NCBI RefSeq assembly: GCF_900111355.1 | Contig: NZ_FOHA01000004.1 | Coordinates: 100,237-164,236, forward strand | DNA: 64,000 nt | DNA from: Isobaculum melis | GTDB taxonomy: Bacteria; Bacillota; Bacilli; Lactobacillales; Carnobacteriaceae | Direction of reading: 5' to 3' | Shown: positions 1 through 8,716 of the stretch, piece by piece | How the letters are laid out: every line of letters begins with the position of its first letter | How positions within the stretch are numbered: position 1 is the first letter of the stretch | Translations under genes and position numbers: made by a program | Notes under the pieces: model-generated | Database searches by the model: none | Told to the model about the DNA's origin: nothing | Seen by the model: the letters and a program-made list of their open reading frames with translations, nothing else

Positions 1-2
1 TT

Positions 3-737
3 GCCAATTATTGGCGTTATCAAGATAAAGCCATTGTTGTAAAGCCAAAATCAACAAACTATGGACTTGGCATTTCTATTTTTAAAGAAGGACCTAGTTT
101 AGAAGACTATACAACAGCGATTAAGATTGCTTTTAAAGAAGATCAAGCTGTATTAGTTGAAGAATATGTGACAGGGACAGAGTATCGTTTCTTTGTATTA
201 GATGGGAAAGTAGAAGCGATCATGTTAAGAGTTCCAGCCAATGTTATTGGGGATGGAAAACGAACCATTACGGATTTAGTAGCTGAAAAAAATCAAGATA
301 TTTTGAGAGGTAGTCATCATCGTTCACCTTTAGAGCTGATTCAATTAGGTGAAATTGAACAATTGATGTTAAAAGAACAAGGGTATCAAATCAGTAGTAT
401 TCCTCAAAAGGGAGAAATCGTTTATCTAAGAGAAAATTCTAATGTCAGTACGGGTGGCGATTCAATTGATAAAACTGATGAAATTGATGTCAGCTATAAA
501 CAGGCAGCTATTGAAATGACAGCTGCTTTAGGTGCGCGTGTATCAGGTGTCGATTTAATCATTCCAGATGCAACAATCCCAAGTACAAAAGAGCACCCTG
601 GTTATGCTGTGATTGAAGCAAACTTTAATCCAGCGATGCATATGCATGCCTTTCCTTATCAAGGTAAAGGAAGACGCTTAACTTTAGGAATTTTAGGTAT
701 GCTCTTCCCGGAATTGATCATAAAAGAACAACCATAA
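3..737 (+). CDS. gshF: Bifunctional glutamate-cysteine ligase/glutathione synthetase GshF, C-terminal part (5' end outside window)
   Basis: The frame is open from base 3, so this is the 3' end of a gene that begins before the window. The visible ~244 residues are an ATP-grasp ligase domain: KPKSTNYGLGI near the start fits the nucleotide-binding lysine loop, EEYVTGTEYRFFVLDGK is the ATP-grasp central strand, and VIEANFNPAMHMH near the end is the metal-binding Glu/Asn segment. In GshF proteins the N-terminal half makes gamma-glutamylcysteine and this half adds glycine to give cytosolic glutathione. GshF fusions are typical of streptococci, enterococci and Listeria. A terminator directly follows. 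A stand-alone ATP-grasp ligase (cyanophycin-synthetase-like) is the main alternative. Confidence 0.85.
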   Translation, partial: ANYWRYQDKAIVVKPKSTNYGLGISIFKEGPSLEDYTTAIKIAFKEDQAVLVEEYVTGTEYRFFVLDGKVEAIMLRVPANVIGDGKRTITDLVAEKNQDILRGSHHRSPLELIQLGEIEQLMLKEQGYQISSIPQKGEIVYLRENSNVSTGGDSIDKTDEIDVSYKQAAIEMTAALGARVSGVDLIIPDATIPSTKEHPGYAVIEANFNPAMHMHAFPYQGKGRRLTLGILGMLFPELIIKEQP

Positions 738-754
738 TTGGTTGTTCTTTTTTT
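723..754 (+). terminator. Rho-independent terminator of gshF
   Basis: A 12-bp perfect stem (723-734 with 739-750) with a TAAT loop is followed by a T run to 754. The stop codon of gshF lies in the loop. Confidence 0.85.
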
Positions 755-769
755 GCTTTTTTAAACTTA

Positions 770-821
770 TGTAAGAAAATATCACATAAAATATTGACAG
801 ATAAAAATAAATCGGTATACT
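770..821 (+). promoter_or_regulatory. glnRA promoter with GlnR box
   Basis: TGTAA-N7-TCACA at 770-786 matches the GlnR/TnrA consensus TGTNA-N7-TNACA exactly. It lies 7 bases upstream of a -35 TTGACA (794-799), with a 16-bp spacer and -10 TATACT (816-821). Autorepression of glnRA under nitrogen excess is the established role of this arrangement in Firmicutes. Confidence 0.85.
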
Positions 822-850
822 TAAAAATAATAAGAGGGAGGCGAGCGTAG

Positions 851-1246
851 ATGGGCGAAAAAGAACTCAGAAGATCCTTATCTGTTTTTCCAATTGGCAC
901 AGTGATGAAATTAACAGATTTAACTGCCAGAAAAATTAGATACTATGAAGAACAGGGTTTGATTCATCCCGAACGTAATGAAGGGAATCGTAGAATGTAT
1001 TCTCTGAATGATGTCGATGTCCTTTTAGAAATCAAAGATTATTTAACTGAAGGGGTGAATATGGCAGGCATTAAACGATTGTATGAATTAAAAGAGCATG
1101 AAAAGGCAGATCGACTTAAAGCGACGCAGCATGTTTTAACCGATGATGATGTACGGAGAATTTTACGTTCAGAATTCCAAGCAGTTGGTGGACTTGATGG
1201 TGATAATCCTTATCAAAATTTTGATGGTTCTCATATTTTTAGATAA
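851..1246 (+). CDS. glnR: Glutamine synthetase repressor GlnR (MerR family)
   Basis: 131 residues with an N-terminal MerR-type winged helix (about residues 14-80; LTARKIRYYEEQGLI is the typical recognition segment) and a short C-terminal tail, the usual GlnR length. The RBS AGGGAGG precedes the ATG. It lies 33 bp upstream of glnA and behind a GlnR box, the conserved glnRA operon. In the family GlnR senses nitrogen status through feedback-inhibited glutamine synthetase, which contacts the GlnR C-terminal tail, and represses glnRA and ammonium/glutamine uptake genes. The gene is intact and nothing is unusual. Confidence 0.95.
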   Translation: MGEKELRRSLSVFPIGTVMKLTDLTARKIRYYEEQGLIHPERNEGNRRMYSLNDVDVLLEIKDYLTEGVNMAGIKRLYELKEHEKADRLKATQHVLTDDDVRRILRSEFQAVGGLDGDNPYQNFDGSHIFR

Positions 1247-1279
1247 ATAAAAAACAACAAATATTAGGAGGAAGACTGA

Positions 1280-2614
1280 ATGGCCAAGTACACAAGAGAA
1301 GATGTTGTCAAATTAGCAAAAGAGCAAGATGTTAGATTTTTACGTTTACAATTTACAGATGTGATGGGTACGATTAAAAATGTAGAAGTACCTATTAGCC
1401 AACTTACTAAGGTTCTTGATAATAAAATGATGTTTGATGGTTCCTCCATTGAAGGTTTTGTTCGGATTGAAGAGAGTGATATGTATTTAAGACCAGATTT
1501 ATCTACCTGGCTCGTTTTCCCATGGGGTGGAGAATATGGCAAGGTTGGTCGTTTAATTTGTGATATTTATGATTCAGAAGGAAAGCCTTTTGCAGGAGAT
1601 CCTCGTAATAACTTAAAGAGAGTTTTAAAAGAAATGAAAGATTTAGGTTTTACTGATTTTAATTTAGGACCTGAACCAGAATTCTTTTTATTCAAACTAG
1701 ATGAAAATGGCGATCCAACACTAGAATTAAATGATAAAGGTGGTTATTTTGATTTTGCTCCAACAGATTTAGGAGAAAACTGCCGACGTGAAATTGTTTT
1801 AGCTCTTGAAGACCTAGGTTTTGAAGTAGAAGCATCTCATCATGAAGTGGCCCCTGGTCAGCATGAAATTGATTTTAAATATGCAGATGCAGTTGAAGCT
1901 TGTGATGATATTCAAACCTTTAAATTAGTTGTTAAAACAATAGCGCGTAAACACGGACTACATGCAACCTTTATGCCGAAGCCTCTTTTTGGAGTAAATG
2001 GTTCAGGAATGCATTTCAATATGTCCTTATTTAATAAAGAAGGCAATGCTTTTTATGATGAAAAAGGAGAAATGCAATTAAGTGCAACTGCTTATCAATT
2101 TTTAGCAGGGATTCTTGAACATGCAAGAGGCTATACTGCGATTTGTAATCCAACAGTGAATTCATACAAACGTCTGGTTCCAGGCTATGAAGCACCCGTT
2201 TATGTTGCTTGGAGTGGCTGTAACCGTTCGCCATTAGTGCGTGTACCAGTTGCAAGAGGGATGTCAACAAGATTAGAATTAAGAAGTGTTGATCCAACAG
2301 CTAATCCTTATCTAGCAATGGCTGTACTGTTAAAAGCTGGATTAGATGGCATTATCAATGAAAAAGTGCCACCAGCAGCAGTTGATCGCAATATTTACAG
2401 TATGACAGAAGATGATCGCCATGCAAATGGTATTAGTGATTTACCTTCTACATTACACAATGCAATTAAAGAATTAAGAAAAGATGAAGTGGTAAAGGCA
2501 GCTTTAGGAAAGCATATTTACACAAACTTTGTTGAAGCAAAAAGAATTGAGTGGGGCGCATTTAGACAACAAGTATCTGAATGGGAACGTGAGCAATATT
2601 TAGAGCTTTATTAA
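1280..2614 (+). CDS. glnA: Type I glutamine synthetase GlnA
   Basis: 444 residues, the normal length of the Gram-positive GSI-alpha form. It ligates ammonia to glutamate using ATP and is a cytosolic dodecamer. Visible signatures are [10 protein letters not shown] (beta-grasp domain), the ATP-binding [12 protein letters not shown] segment, the NRSPLVRVP loop and the metal-binding [10 protein letters not shown] region. It lacks the adenylylation-site context of GSI-beta enzymes, so control is by feedback inhibition and GlnR. RBS AGGAGG. It is the second gene of the glnRA operon and is followed by a clear terminator. Confidence 0.97.
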   Translation: MAKYTREDVVKLAKEQDVRFLRLQFTDVMGTIKNVEVPISQLTKVLDNKMMFDGSSIEGFVRIEESDMYLRPDLSTWLVFPWGGEYGKVGRLICDIYDSEGKPFAGDPRNNLKRVLKEMKDLGFTDFNLGPEPEFFLFKLDENGDPTLELNDKGGYFDFAPTDLGENCRREIVLALEDLGFEVEASHHEVAPGQHEIDFKYADAVEACDDIQTFKLVVKTIARKHGLHATFMPKPLFGVNGSGMHFNMSLFNKEGNAFYDEKGEMQLSATAYQFLAGILEHARGYTAICNPTVNSYKRLVPGYEAPVYVAWSGCNRSPLVRVPVARGMSTRLELRSVDPTANPYLAMAVLLKAGLDGIINEKVPPAAVDRNIYSMTEDDRHANGISDLPSTLHNAIKELRKDEVVKAALGKHIYTNFVEAKRIEWGAFRQQVSEWEREQYLELY

Positions 2615-2617
2615 GAT

Positions 2618-2668
2618 AAAAAGATTTAATGTTTAATCATGAATGATTGAGCGTTAAATCTTTTTTTT
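2618..2668 (+). terminator. Terminator of glnRA
   Basis: AAAGATTTAA (2620-2629) pairs with TTAAATCTTT (2654-2663). An inner ATCAT/ATGAT stem extends it, and a T8 tract follows. Confidence 0.8.
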
Positions 2669-2804
2669 ATGTTCTTTATATAGTAGTAGCTTAAATATAA
2701 AAGCATCTGTTTAGCTAATTAATTATTTGATTCAGTACACTTTTGATTAAATTTAAGATATACTATATAAGGTAGATAATGAAATGAGAAGGACGTGTCG
2801 TACA

Positions 2805-3125
2805 ATGGAATTTAACGAGTATCAAAACTTAGCAAACCGGACATTATATGGTAATGAACAGGTTTTAACAAACTGTGCATTAGGGATTGCAGGGGAAACA
2901 GGGGAATTAGTTGATATTATCAAAAAATATACTTTCCATGGACACACTTTAGATAAAGATGCGTTAACAAAAGAAATGGGCGATGTATTATGGTATTTAT
3001 CTCAAATTGCACAATGGGCAGATATTCCTTTTGATGAAATTGCTGTACAAAATATTCAAAAATTGAAAAAGCGTTATCCAAATGGTTTTTCAAAGGAAGC
3101 AAGTATTAATAGAATAGATGAATAA
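2805..3125 (+). CDS. MazG-like nucleotide pyrophosphohydrolase
   Basis: About 106 residues forming one MazG fold. GIAGETGELVDIIKK and KEMGDVLWYLSQIA carry the acidic residues (EXXE and EXXD) that bind Mg2+ in this superfamily. Members hydrolyse (d)NTPs to monophosphate and pyrophosphate, often for nucleotide-pool cleaning; the substrate cannot be read here. I place the start at 2805 because GAGAAGGA lies 11 bases upstream and the family usually begins M-E-[FL]-x-E-Y. An in-frame ATG at 2784 would add seven residues. The gene is monocistronic, with a strong hairpin behind it. Confidence 0.85.
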   Translation: MEFNEYQNLANRTLYGNEQVLTNCALGIAGETGELVDIIKKYTFHGHTLDKDALTKEMGDVLWYLSQIAQWADIPFDEIAVQNIQKLKKRYPNGFSKEASINRIDE

Positions 3126-3151
3126 TCAACTGAAATATGATTCAGTTAGAT

Positions 3152-3196
3152 AAAGGAAAGGAGCAAGCTGAAATTTGGCTTGCTCCTTTCCTTTTT
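3152..3196 (+). terminator. Strong terminator after the MazG-like gene
   Basis: A perfect 17-bp stem (3152-3168 with 3178-3194) with a 9-base loop ends in T5. Confidence 0.8.
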
Positions 3197-3266
3197 ACCA
3201 GATGATTTTTCTATTTTTGATAAAAATAAGAGAATACTTACTAGATGATCTTGTCTAACATAAAAA

Positions 3267-3310
3267 AACGATTGTTCCTTAGCATAGGGGACAACCGTTT
3301 TTTTTTTAAT
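3267..3310 (-). terminator. Terminator of lexA (probably bidirectional)
   Basis: An A-rich arm with CGATTGTTCC pairs with GGGACAACCG across a ~9-base loop. A/T runs on both sides allow function on either strand. It sits at the 3' end of lexA. Confidence 0.65.
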
Positions 3311-3929
3311 AAATATGGCTTCTATAAAGACCCACAACTTTGCCCAAAATGATAACTTCATCTAAGATAATTGGGTTCATTGTTTCGTTTTCAGGCTGTA
3401 ATCTGAAATGCCCTTTTTCTTTGTAGAAACGTTTACAGGTCGCTTCATCCTCAGATGTCATTGCAATAACGATATCACCATTAATGGCTGTTGATTGCTT
3501 ACGAACAATGACAGCATCTCCATCTAAAATGCCTGCCTCAATCATACTTTCACCACGAATGGTTAGCATAAATAAGGTATCATTTTCATATTTTAAGTTA
3601 GGAGGTACAGGGAAGAAATCTGAAGCTTCCTCGACTGCTAGGATGGGTTCTCCAGCGGTAACCGTTCCTAATAAAGGGATTTTATCAGAACGAATACCTA
3701 GTCTTGATAATCCTAACTGGGTTAATTCGATAGCACGAGGCTTTGTTGGATCTCGTTGGATAAAACCATTTTTTTCTAATCTTTCTAAATGCCCGTGAAC
3801 AGTTGAGGTAGAAGCAAGGTTCACTGCTTTTCCAATTTCTCTAACAGTAGGTGGATAACCTTTTTCAAGTACTTTTTCATGTATATATTGTAGGACTTCA
3901 ATTTGTCTCGTTTCAGGATTTTTACGCAT
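3306..3929 (-). CDS. lexA: SOS repressor LexA
   Basis: 207 residues, normal for LexA. The N-terminal winged helix (about 1-65) contains [13 protein letters not shown]. The Ala-Gly autocleavage site is in VTAGEP. The catalytic serine is in RGESM and the lysine in VRKQS, so the RecA-stimulated self-cleavage dyad is intact. It represses DNA-damage genes in the cytosol. The gene diverges from mscL, and two Gram-positive SOS boxes lie in the shared upstream region, which implies autorepression. Confidence 0.97.
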   Translation of the reverse strand: MRKNPETRQIEVLQYIHEKVLEKGYPPTVREIGKAVNLASTSTVHGHLERLEKNGFIQRDPTKPRAIELTQLGLSRLGIRSDKIPLLGTVTAGEPILAVEEASDFFPVPPNLKYENDTLFMLTIRGESMIEAGILDGDAVIVRKQSTAINGDIVIAMTSEDEATCKRFYKEKGHFRLQPENETMNPIILDEVIILGKVVGLYRSHIY

Positions 3930-3970
3930 ATATGTTCACCTCGTTTTCTTTGATAAATTTATCATAACAC

Positions 3971-3999
3971 AAACATACATTCTTTTCAAACAAATGTTC
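3971..3999 (-). promoter_or_regulatory. Two LexA (SOS) boxes upstream of lexA
   Basis: Read on the minus strand, GAACATTTGTTT (3988-3999) and GAATGTATGTTT (3971-3982) both fit the Gram-positive SOS consensus GAACRNRYGTTY, the first with all GAAC/GTT positions and the second with one change. They lie 42-70 bases upstream of the lexA start. Confidence 0.75.
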
Positions 4000-4079
4000 T
4001 ATTTTTTTTAAGGGATAAAAGTTGTTCTTTAAAGTGAAAACAGGTAGAATAAAAATGAAATATGATTGGGGGAATAAGT

Positions 4080-4532
4080 ATGTTAAAAGATTTTAAAGCA
4101 TTTATTGCAAAGGGAAATGCCTTTAGTATGGCAATTGGGATTATTATTGGGGCAGCTTTTACAGCGGTTATTACGTCATTAGTCAATGATATTATTATGC
4201 CGCCTATTGGTTTATTGATTGGAAATGTTGATTTTTCTGATTTATTTATTAGTTTAAATGGTGAAAGTTATGGTTCTTTAGCAGCTGCAAAAGCAGCAGG
4301 AGCACCAACATTAAATTATGGTTCGTTTATTAACGCTATTATTAGTTTCTTGATTATTTCTTTTGTTATTTTTATGTTAATTCGTTTAATGACAAAATAT
4401 GTTGTAGCTTTAGAACCGAAACCAGCACCAGAAGTACCAACGAAAGAATGTCCACATTGTTTATCTAAAATTCCAGCTGCGGCAACCAAATGTTCGTTTT
4501 GTACAGCTGATTTGGATGAGGTAAAATCGTAA
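4080..4532 (+). CDS. mscL: Large-conductance mechanosensitive channel MscL with C-terminal zinc ribbon
   Basis: About 150 residues. The N-terminus MLKDFKAFIAKGN is the amphipathic MscL helix, followed by TM1 (about 16-45, GIIIGAAFTAVITSLVNDIIMPP), a periplasmic-side loop and TM2 (about 88-110). MscL opens under membrane tension to release solutes on osmotic downshift. The start at 4080 has GGGGGAA upstream; an ATG at 4062 would add six residues unlike the family. The C-terminus replaces the usual charged helix with a CPHC-x13-CSFC pair of cysteine knuckles, a predicted zinc ribbon. The gene is monocistronic with its own terminator. Confidence 0.93.
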   Translation: MLKDFKAFIAKGNAFSMAIGIIIGAAFTAVITSLVNDIIMPPIGLLIGNVDFSDLFISLNGESYGSLAAAKAAGAPTLNYGSFINAIISFLIISFVIFMLIRLMTKYVVALEPKPAPEVPTKECPHCLSKIPAAATKCSFCTADLDEVKS

Positions 4533-4544
4533 AATAAAAATAAG

Positions 4545-4579
4545 CAACAGCACATAATAAAATGTGCTGTTGTTTTTTT
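4545..4579 (+). terminator. Terminator of mscL
   Basis: An 11-bp stem CAACAGCACAT/ATGTGCTGTTG (4545-4555 with 4562-4572) is followed by T7. Confidence 0.85.
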
Positions 4580-4584
4580 GACTT

Positions 4585-4616
4585 GACCTTAAACTTAACT
4601 TTAATGTTATATTGAA
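4585..4616 (+). promoter_or_regulatory. MerR-type promoter of the 4638 regulator
   Basis: TTGACC and TTATAT boxes are separated by a long (~18 bp) spacer containing TTAAA-N6-TTTAA. Long-spacer promoters with a central dyad are the hallmark of MerR-family activation, so this gene probably regulates itself and the downstream glycosyltransferase. Confidence 0.5.
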
Positions 4617-4637
4617 GATGATAGGAGGCTGAAAACA

Positions 4638-5066
4638 ATGAAGAAAACAATAAAAGAGACAGCTAAGAGATTAAATTTACGAGAATCAACCTTAAGATAT
4701 TATGATAAAATGCATTTATTAAGCCCTAGAAGAGAGGCGAATGGTTATCGAATCTATGAAGAAATTGATTTGCTGACATTAAAATACATTCTTGTTATGA
4801 AATATGGAGAATTTCAAATAGAAGAAATTCAGCTAGTATTATCAGCAATGAGCAACATTCCAACTGCAGAGTGTATCCATAAAACAGAAAAATTGTTAGC
4901 GTTGAAAAAAGCAACATTTAAAGAAAAAATACATTATTATCAGCATATGCTTCATTTAATAGAAGAGATTCCTGAAATGAATGCGATTGATGCAGAAACT
5001 GAAAGTAAGATTGATGACTATGTTGAGAAAATTTATGCATCTATTTCATTAGAAGGTGAGGAATGA
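4638..5066 (+). CDS. MerR-family transcriptional regulator
   Basis: 142 residues. The N-terminal MerR winged helix is clear (about 1-70: ETAKRLNLRESTLRYYDKMHLL). A coiled-coil dimerisation helix (about 78-115) and a short acidic C-terminus follow. There is no cysteine pattern of metal sensors, so the effector is probably an organic molecule. It lies one base upstream of a glycosyltransferase gene and has a MerR-type promoter, suggesting a two-gene operon in which the regulator senses a compound that the transferase modifies or a related stress. The inducer is unknown. Confidence 0.85.
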   Translation: MKKTIKETAKRLNLRESTLRYYDKMHLLSPRREANGYRIYEEIDLLTLKYILVMKYGEFQIEEIQLVLSAMSNIPTAECIHKTEKLLALKKATFKEKIHYYQHMLHLIEEIPEMNAIDAETESKIDDYVEKIYASISLEGEE

Positions 5067-5067
5067 G

Positions 5068-6282
5068 ATGAGGACTTTTTTATTTGCACCAGAAACTTTT
5101 AATTTAGCAGAGACAACTAGGATGATTGAAGTAGCAAAAGCTTGTAAAGAAGATGCTACTTGTATTTTTATGGGCTATAGTCAAAAATTTGCTTATTTAA
5201 TTGAAACTGCTGGCTTCGAATTTTACTATTTAACCCCCCATTTAACAGAGCAAGATGTTACCAATATTATGAAATTTGATCAGATGAAAACAATCAGGAT
5301 GCCATTTTCTTATGAGATGTTAATGGAAAGGACACAACAAGAGCTGCAATTAATAGGAAAGATTCAGCCAGACTGCATTTTGATAGGATCGACGATTAGT
5401 TTGTTTATTAGTGCAAGAGTTAAAAAAATTCCACTGGTTTATGTAAAGCCTTATGCTTATACAAGAGCCAATATTGAAAGTGTTCATTTTATGAAAGCAT
5501 CCAATAAGTATATAAAAGAAATAATGCGTGCATTTTTCTTGCAATTAAAGTGGTTCCCTCGCAACCTAAAAAAGGTCATTAAATATTATCATTTAGAAGC
5601 TGATTTTAACTATACAATTGATTTTTTTGATGCAGATTTAAATTGTATTACAACACCGGAAGTTTTAACAAAAGAGTCAAATTTGCCACTAGGATCAGTT
5701 TATGTAGGACCAATTTTTGCTCATTTAAACGAAGCAATACCTTTTACATTAAAGAAATTATTAAAAGAGAGTACAGTACCAACAATATTTTGTAGCATGG
5801 GAAGTTCTGGAAATGCTAAAGTCATTCTTTCTTTACTACATCAATTTAAAGACTTGCCCGTTAAGGTGATTAGCCCAATGAAAAGCTTTCTAGCAGATAA
5901 GGAAATAGAGGAACTACCTGAAAATGTCTATATTTACGATTGGTTGCCAGCGCTAAAAGTGCAAAAGATGGTGACAGCCTCTGTACTTCATGGTGGAGAA
6001 GGAACCATTCAAACTGCATGTGTAGCTGGTAAGCCATTTATTGGGATTGGTCTTCAAAAAGAACAAGAATATAATATTGCAGCATGTGTGGCATATGGCA
6101 ATGCAGTTCAAATCAAGAAATCTAAACTAAGAGATTATGAATATTTCAAAAGAATGCTTCATCAATTATTAAATGAGCAACATTATCAGCAAAGAGCAAC
6201 TTTATTACAACAAGAATTAAGCTTGATAAATGGTTGTAAAAATGTGAGAGATGCAGTGATGTATTTACTTGAAAAAGAATAA
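5068..6282 (+). CDS. UDP-glycosyltransferase (MGT/GT1-like)
   Basis: About 404 residues in two Rossmann-like halves (GT-B fold). The C-terminal half has the nucleotide-sugar-binding signature: VYIYDWLPALK, then SVLHGGEGTIQTACVAGKP, typical of macrolide/zeaxanthin-type glycosyltransferases. I use the ATG at 5068, one base after the preceding stop and behind AAGGTGAGGA, rather than the GTG at 5056. Coupling to a MerR regulator suggests inducible glycosylation of a hydrophobic acceptor such as an antibiotic or lipid. The acceptor cannot be deduced. Codon use is AT-rich like its neighbours. Confidence 0.8.
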   Translation: MRTFLFAPETFNLAETTRMIEVAKACKEDATCIFMGYSQKFAYLIETAGFEFYYLTPHLTEQDVTNIMKFDQMKTIRMPFSYEMLMERTQQELQLIGKIQPDCILIGSTISLFISARVKKIPLVYVKPYAYTRANIESVHFMKASNKYIKEIMRAFFLQLKWFPRNLKKVIKYYHLEADFNYTIDFFDADLNCITTPEVLTKESNLPLGSVYVGPIFAHLNEAIPFTLKKLLKESTVPTIFCSMGSSGNAKVILSLLHQFKDLPVKVISPMKSFLADKEIEELPENVYIYDWLPALKVQKMVTASVLHGGEGTIQTACVAGKPFIGIGLQKEQEYNIAACVAYGNAVQIKKSKLRDYEYFKRMLHQLLNEQHYQQRATLLQQELSLINGCKNVRDAVMYLLEKE

Positions 6283-6355
6283 AAAAGCAGTTCAATTGTT
6301 TTTATGACTAATTTACGTTATAGTATAAGAAATAAAAATGATGGAGTGAAGATAC

Positions 6356-6598
6356 ATGTTATCAAAAGAAAAATTAAGTCGTATCAATCACTTAGCTAAA
6401 AAAGCTAAAGGTGAAGGACTAACTTTGCATGAACAAAATGAACAAAAATTACTTAGAGAAGAATATTTAGAAGTTTTTCGCGGGGGAATGCGTCATCATA
6501 TCGAAGGGATGAAAGTTGTCGATACTGAAGGTAATGATGTGACACCAGAAAAATTAAAACAAATTCAAAAAGAAAAAGGGTTACATGATCGATCCTAA
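6356..6598 (+). CDS. UPF0291/DUF896 (YnzC-like) small protein
   Basis: 80 residues, highly charged and predicted to be helical. It matches the DUF896 family pattern, with [17 protein letters not shown] near the N-terminus, [10 protein letters not shown] in the middle and a [14 protein letters not shown] tail. B. subtilis members such as YnzC form a three-helix bundle; the cellular role is not established. It is a single gene with the RBS TGGAGTGA and its own terminator. Confidence 0.85.
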   Translation: MLSKEKLSRINHLAKKAKGEGLTLHEQNEQKLLREEYLEVFRGGMRHHIEGMKVVDTEGNDVTPEKLKQIQKEKGLHDRS

Positions 6599-6600
6599 TT

Positions 6601-6654
6601 AAAAGAACTTGATTTATGAAGTTAACTACAAACTTCTATCAAGTTCTTTTTTTG
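6601..6654 (+). terminator. Terminator of the DUF896 gene
   Basis: AAAGAACTTGAT pairs with ATCAAGTTCTTT, with an inner GAAGTT/AACTTC stem and a T7 tail. Confidence 0.8.
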
Positions 6655-7089
6655 TCTATTAGCATTTCAATCCATATAAAAAGCAAGCGTAAATTGGTTT
6701 TTATAGACAGTAGGGCAATCATTCCAAAAATCACAATTAATAAGTCGAAAATATTCGGAGGGGAAGCAGCTAAAAATGATTGACTATTCAATAAATAGAA
6801 AGCAACTGCCACTATTAAGAGATTGATGATAAAAAAGCTGAAAGAGTGGTTGATGGTTAGTTTCATGAGTAGTAGATGAATTTCCATTGCCACACTTGAC
6901 ATTAATGCTATCCCAAGAATAATGAGAAATGTCGTTATTCCCATTAGCCAGATGGTCAATCCCGTAACTATAGGAATCAGATAGATAGCTAATTTTTTTA
7001 AATCTGGTGGTGAAAAAAAGAAAGAGATAGGTAATGAAGCCTAGTGTGATGAAGCCTGTGAGCAAAATATCTAAGAGTAGTCCATCCAA
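6639..7089 (-). pseudogene. Small multi-spanning membrane protein gene with a frameshift at an A7/T7 tract
   Basis: Two minus-strand frames together read as one hydrophobic protein of about 150 residues. The 5' part starts at a TTG (7089-7087) 9 bases after AAGGAG and encodes a TM helix ending in LFLFF. At the homopolymer 7013-7019 (T7 on the coding strand) the sense continues in another frame as SPPDLKKLAIYLIPIVTG, then ITTFLIILGIALM and further TM segments to a stop at 6639. Removing one T restores a single frame. Either the gene is broken or phase-variable here, or this is a homopolymer read error. The family is not recognised. Confidence 0.55.
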
Positions 7090-7124
7090 ATTGCATGCTC
7101 CTTTTTTAGTTTTATATACAATAA

Positions 7125-7155
7125 AATCCCAACAAAATCATATTTTGTTGGGATT
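7125..7155 (-). terminator. Terminator of rpsD
   Basis: A 14-bp perfect stem (7125-7138 with 7142-7155) with a 3-base loop is followed on the minus strand by TTATT. Confidence 0.75.
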
Positions 7156-7171
7156 GATAGTCAATAGATGA

Positions 7172-7777
7172 TTATCTGTTGTAGAATTCGACAACGAAAG
7201 CTTCGTCGATTTCAGCATGTAACTCTTCACGCTCTGGTAAACGAGTTAATGAACCAGTTAATGAATCAGCATCGAAAGATACATAATCAGGACGACCTAA
7301 TAATGATTCAACTGATGATTTGATGATTTCTAAGTTACGTGATTTTTCACGAACTGAGATTACTTGACCGATAGAAACGCTATATGATGGAATATCAACA
7401 CGTTTGCCATCAACAGTAATATGACCGTGGTTTACTAATTGACGCGCTTGACGACGAGTAGATGCTAAACCTAAACGGTAAACAACATTATCTAAACGTT
7501 GTTCTAGTAAAATCATGAAGTTAACACCATGTTTACCTTCTTTATTTTTACCAGCTTTTACGAATAAGTTGTGGAATTGACGTTCAGTCATACCATACAT
7601 ATTACGTAATTTTTGTTTTTCTTGCATTTGTAAACCGTACTCTGATAATTTCTTACGGCTATTTGGACCATGTGGACCTGGAGCGTAAGGACGGCGTTCT
7701 AATTCTTTTCCTGTGCCAGAAAGTGAAATACCTAAACGGCGAGATACTTTCCAACTTGGGCCTGTGTAACGTGACAT
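7172..7777 (-). CDS. rpsD: 30S ribosomal protein S4
   Basis: 201 residues, full length. The N-terminal S4 domain ([29 protein letters not shown]) is followed by an S4 RNA-binding domain (about 92-155: [27 protein letters not shown]). S4 binds the 5' domain of 16S rRNA and nucleates 30S assembly. As in other Firmicutes the gene is stand-alone, not in the alpha operon. The 5' leader is long and structured, which fits autoregulation by S4. RBS TTGGAGGAA. Nothing is unusual. Confidence 0.98.
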   Translation of the reverse strand: MSRYTGPSWKVSRRLGISLSGTGKELERRPYAPGPHGPNSRKKLSEYGLQMQEKQKLRNMYGMTERQFHNLFVKAGKNKEGKHGVNFMILLEQRLDNVVYRLGLASTRRQARQLVNHGHITVDGKRVDIPSYSVSIGQVISVREKSRNLEIIKSSVESLLGRPDYVSFDADSLTGSLTRLPEREELHAEIDEAFVVEFYNR

Positions 7778-7958
7778 AATAAAATTCCTCCAATTGAAAA
7801 TTGTTTTTTGTTGGAGTAAAATAATAGATTGTAAGTTCAGTATTCGTGCAGTTCATTCTTCAATCTTCACCTTTGCAGCCGCAGGTTACGCAATTGCACC
7901 GAAAACGGCAATGAACTGTTGACGTGGATACCACTAACATGCTGCATTATTTTACACA
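7778..7958 (-). promoter_or_regulatory. Structured 5' leader of rpsD (Firmicutes S4-type autoregulatory leader)
   Basis: On the minus strand GTAAAATAAT (7946-7955) can pair with ATTATTTTAC (7816-7825), enclosing the leader. Inside it CAGTTCATT (7910-7918 side) can pair with AATGAACTG (7849-7857 side). GC-rich CCTGCGGCTGCA forms an inner element. Firmicutes rpsD mRNAs carry a comparable S4-binding leader. Assignment rests on position and nested pairing, not on a covariance search. Confidence 0.65.
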
Positions 7959-7962
7959 ATGA

Positions 7963-8451
7963 CTAGTATACCTCAATCACTGATAGCACGTCAATGTTTT
8001 CTATTAAAATACGCACGAAATCTTCTAAATAAAGCTGATCAACTTGATCAAAGCGATGATGAGTTGTGGAATCAATATCTAAGACACCAAAGTAGATGCC
8101 ATCTTTTTCAAGTGGAATCACAATTTCAGCATTACTGTCTGCATCACAAGCGATATGTCCTTTAAAAGTATGAACATCTCCAACAATAAGTGTTTCTTTC
8201 TTTGCAAAGGCTGCTCCACAAACACCTTTACCATTTGGAATGCGAATACATGCTGGTTTGCCTTGAAAAGGTCCCAAGACTAAATGATCTGCTTGACGAT
8301 CATATAAATAGAAACCTGCCCAGCTGACATCTGGTAGTTGATGGGCTAAAAGAGCCGCAGCATTGCTTAAATTTGCAATCGTATTTTTTTCTCCTGCAAT
8401 TAAGCTTTCAAGCTGGCGATTCATTTGTTTTAATGCTTCAGTCTTTTTCAT
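7963..8451 (-). CDS. Free methionine-(R)-sulfoxide reductase (GAF domain)
   Basis: 162 residues made of one GAF domain. The fRMsr cysteines are all present, in KPACIRIP, KGVCGAA and GHIACD. The tryptophan-rich segment DVSWAGFYLY and EIVIPLEKDG also fit. The enzyme reduces free L-methionine-(R)-sulfoxide with thioredoxin, a cytosolic oxidative-damage repair step. It is transcribed towards rpsD but separated from it by the rpsD leader. YtsP is the B. subtilis counterpart. Confidence 0.9.
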   Translation of the reverse strand: MKKTEALKQMNRQLESLIAGEKNTIANLSNAAALLAHQLPDVSWAGFYLYDRQADHLVLGPFQGKPACIRIPNGKGVCGAAFAKKETLIVGDVHTFKGHIACDADSNAEIVIPLEKDGIYFGVLDIDSTTHHRFDQVDQLYLEDFVRILIENIDVLSVIEVY

Positions 8452-8716
8452 ACTTATATCAGTCCTTTCAGATTTTTTAGGGAATTGATTTAGTTACCTT
8501 ATCCTATCATAATTCTACTTGAAAGGTCTTGATTTTACATATAGGAAGCAAAAAAAAGAAATAATCAATAAATTTGGCTTTTTTTAGTGTAGGAAAAAGC
8601 TTGCTGTGGTATACTTTTACTTGAGTGTATATTTTTTTTAAAGAATTAAGAAAATAACCGTAAATCATATAAAAAATGAACAAATTAAATGAAAACAATT
8701 TAGTGGGGGTCTCAAA

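Noticed and set aside
3484..3798. Plus-strand frame inside lexA and similar antisense frames in valS, adhE, glnA and the P-type ATPase
   Set aside because: They lie wholly within conserved genes on the other strand and have no RBS or family resemblance.
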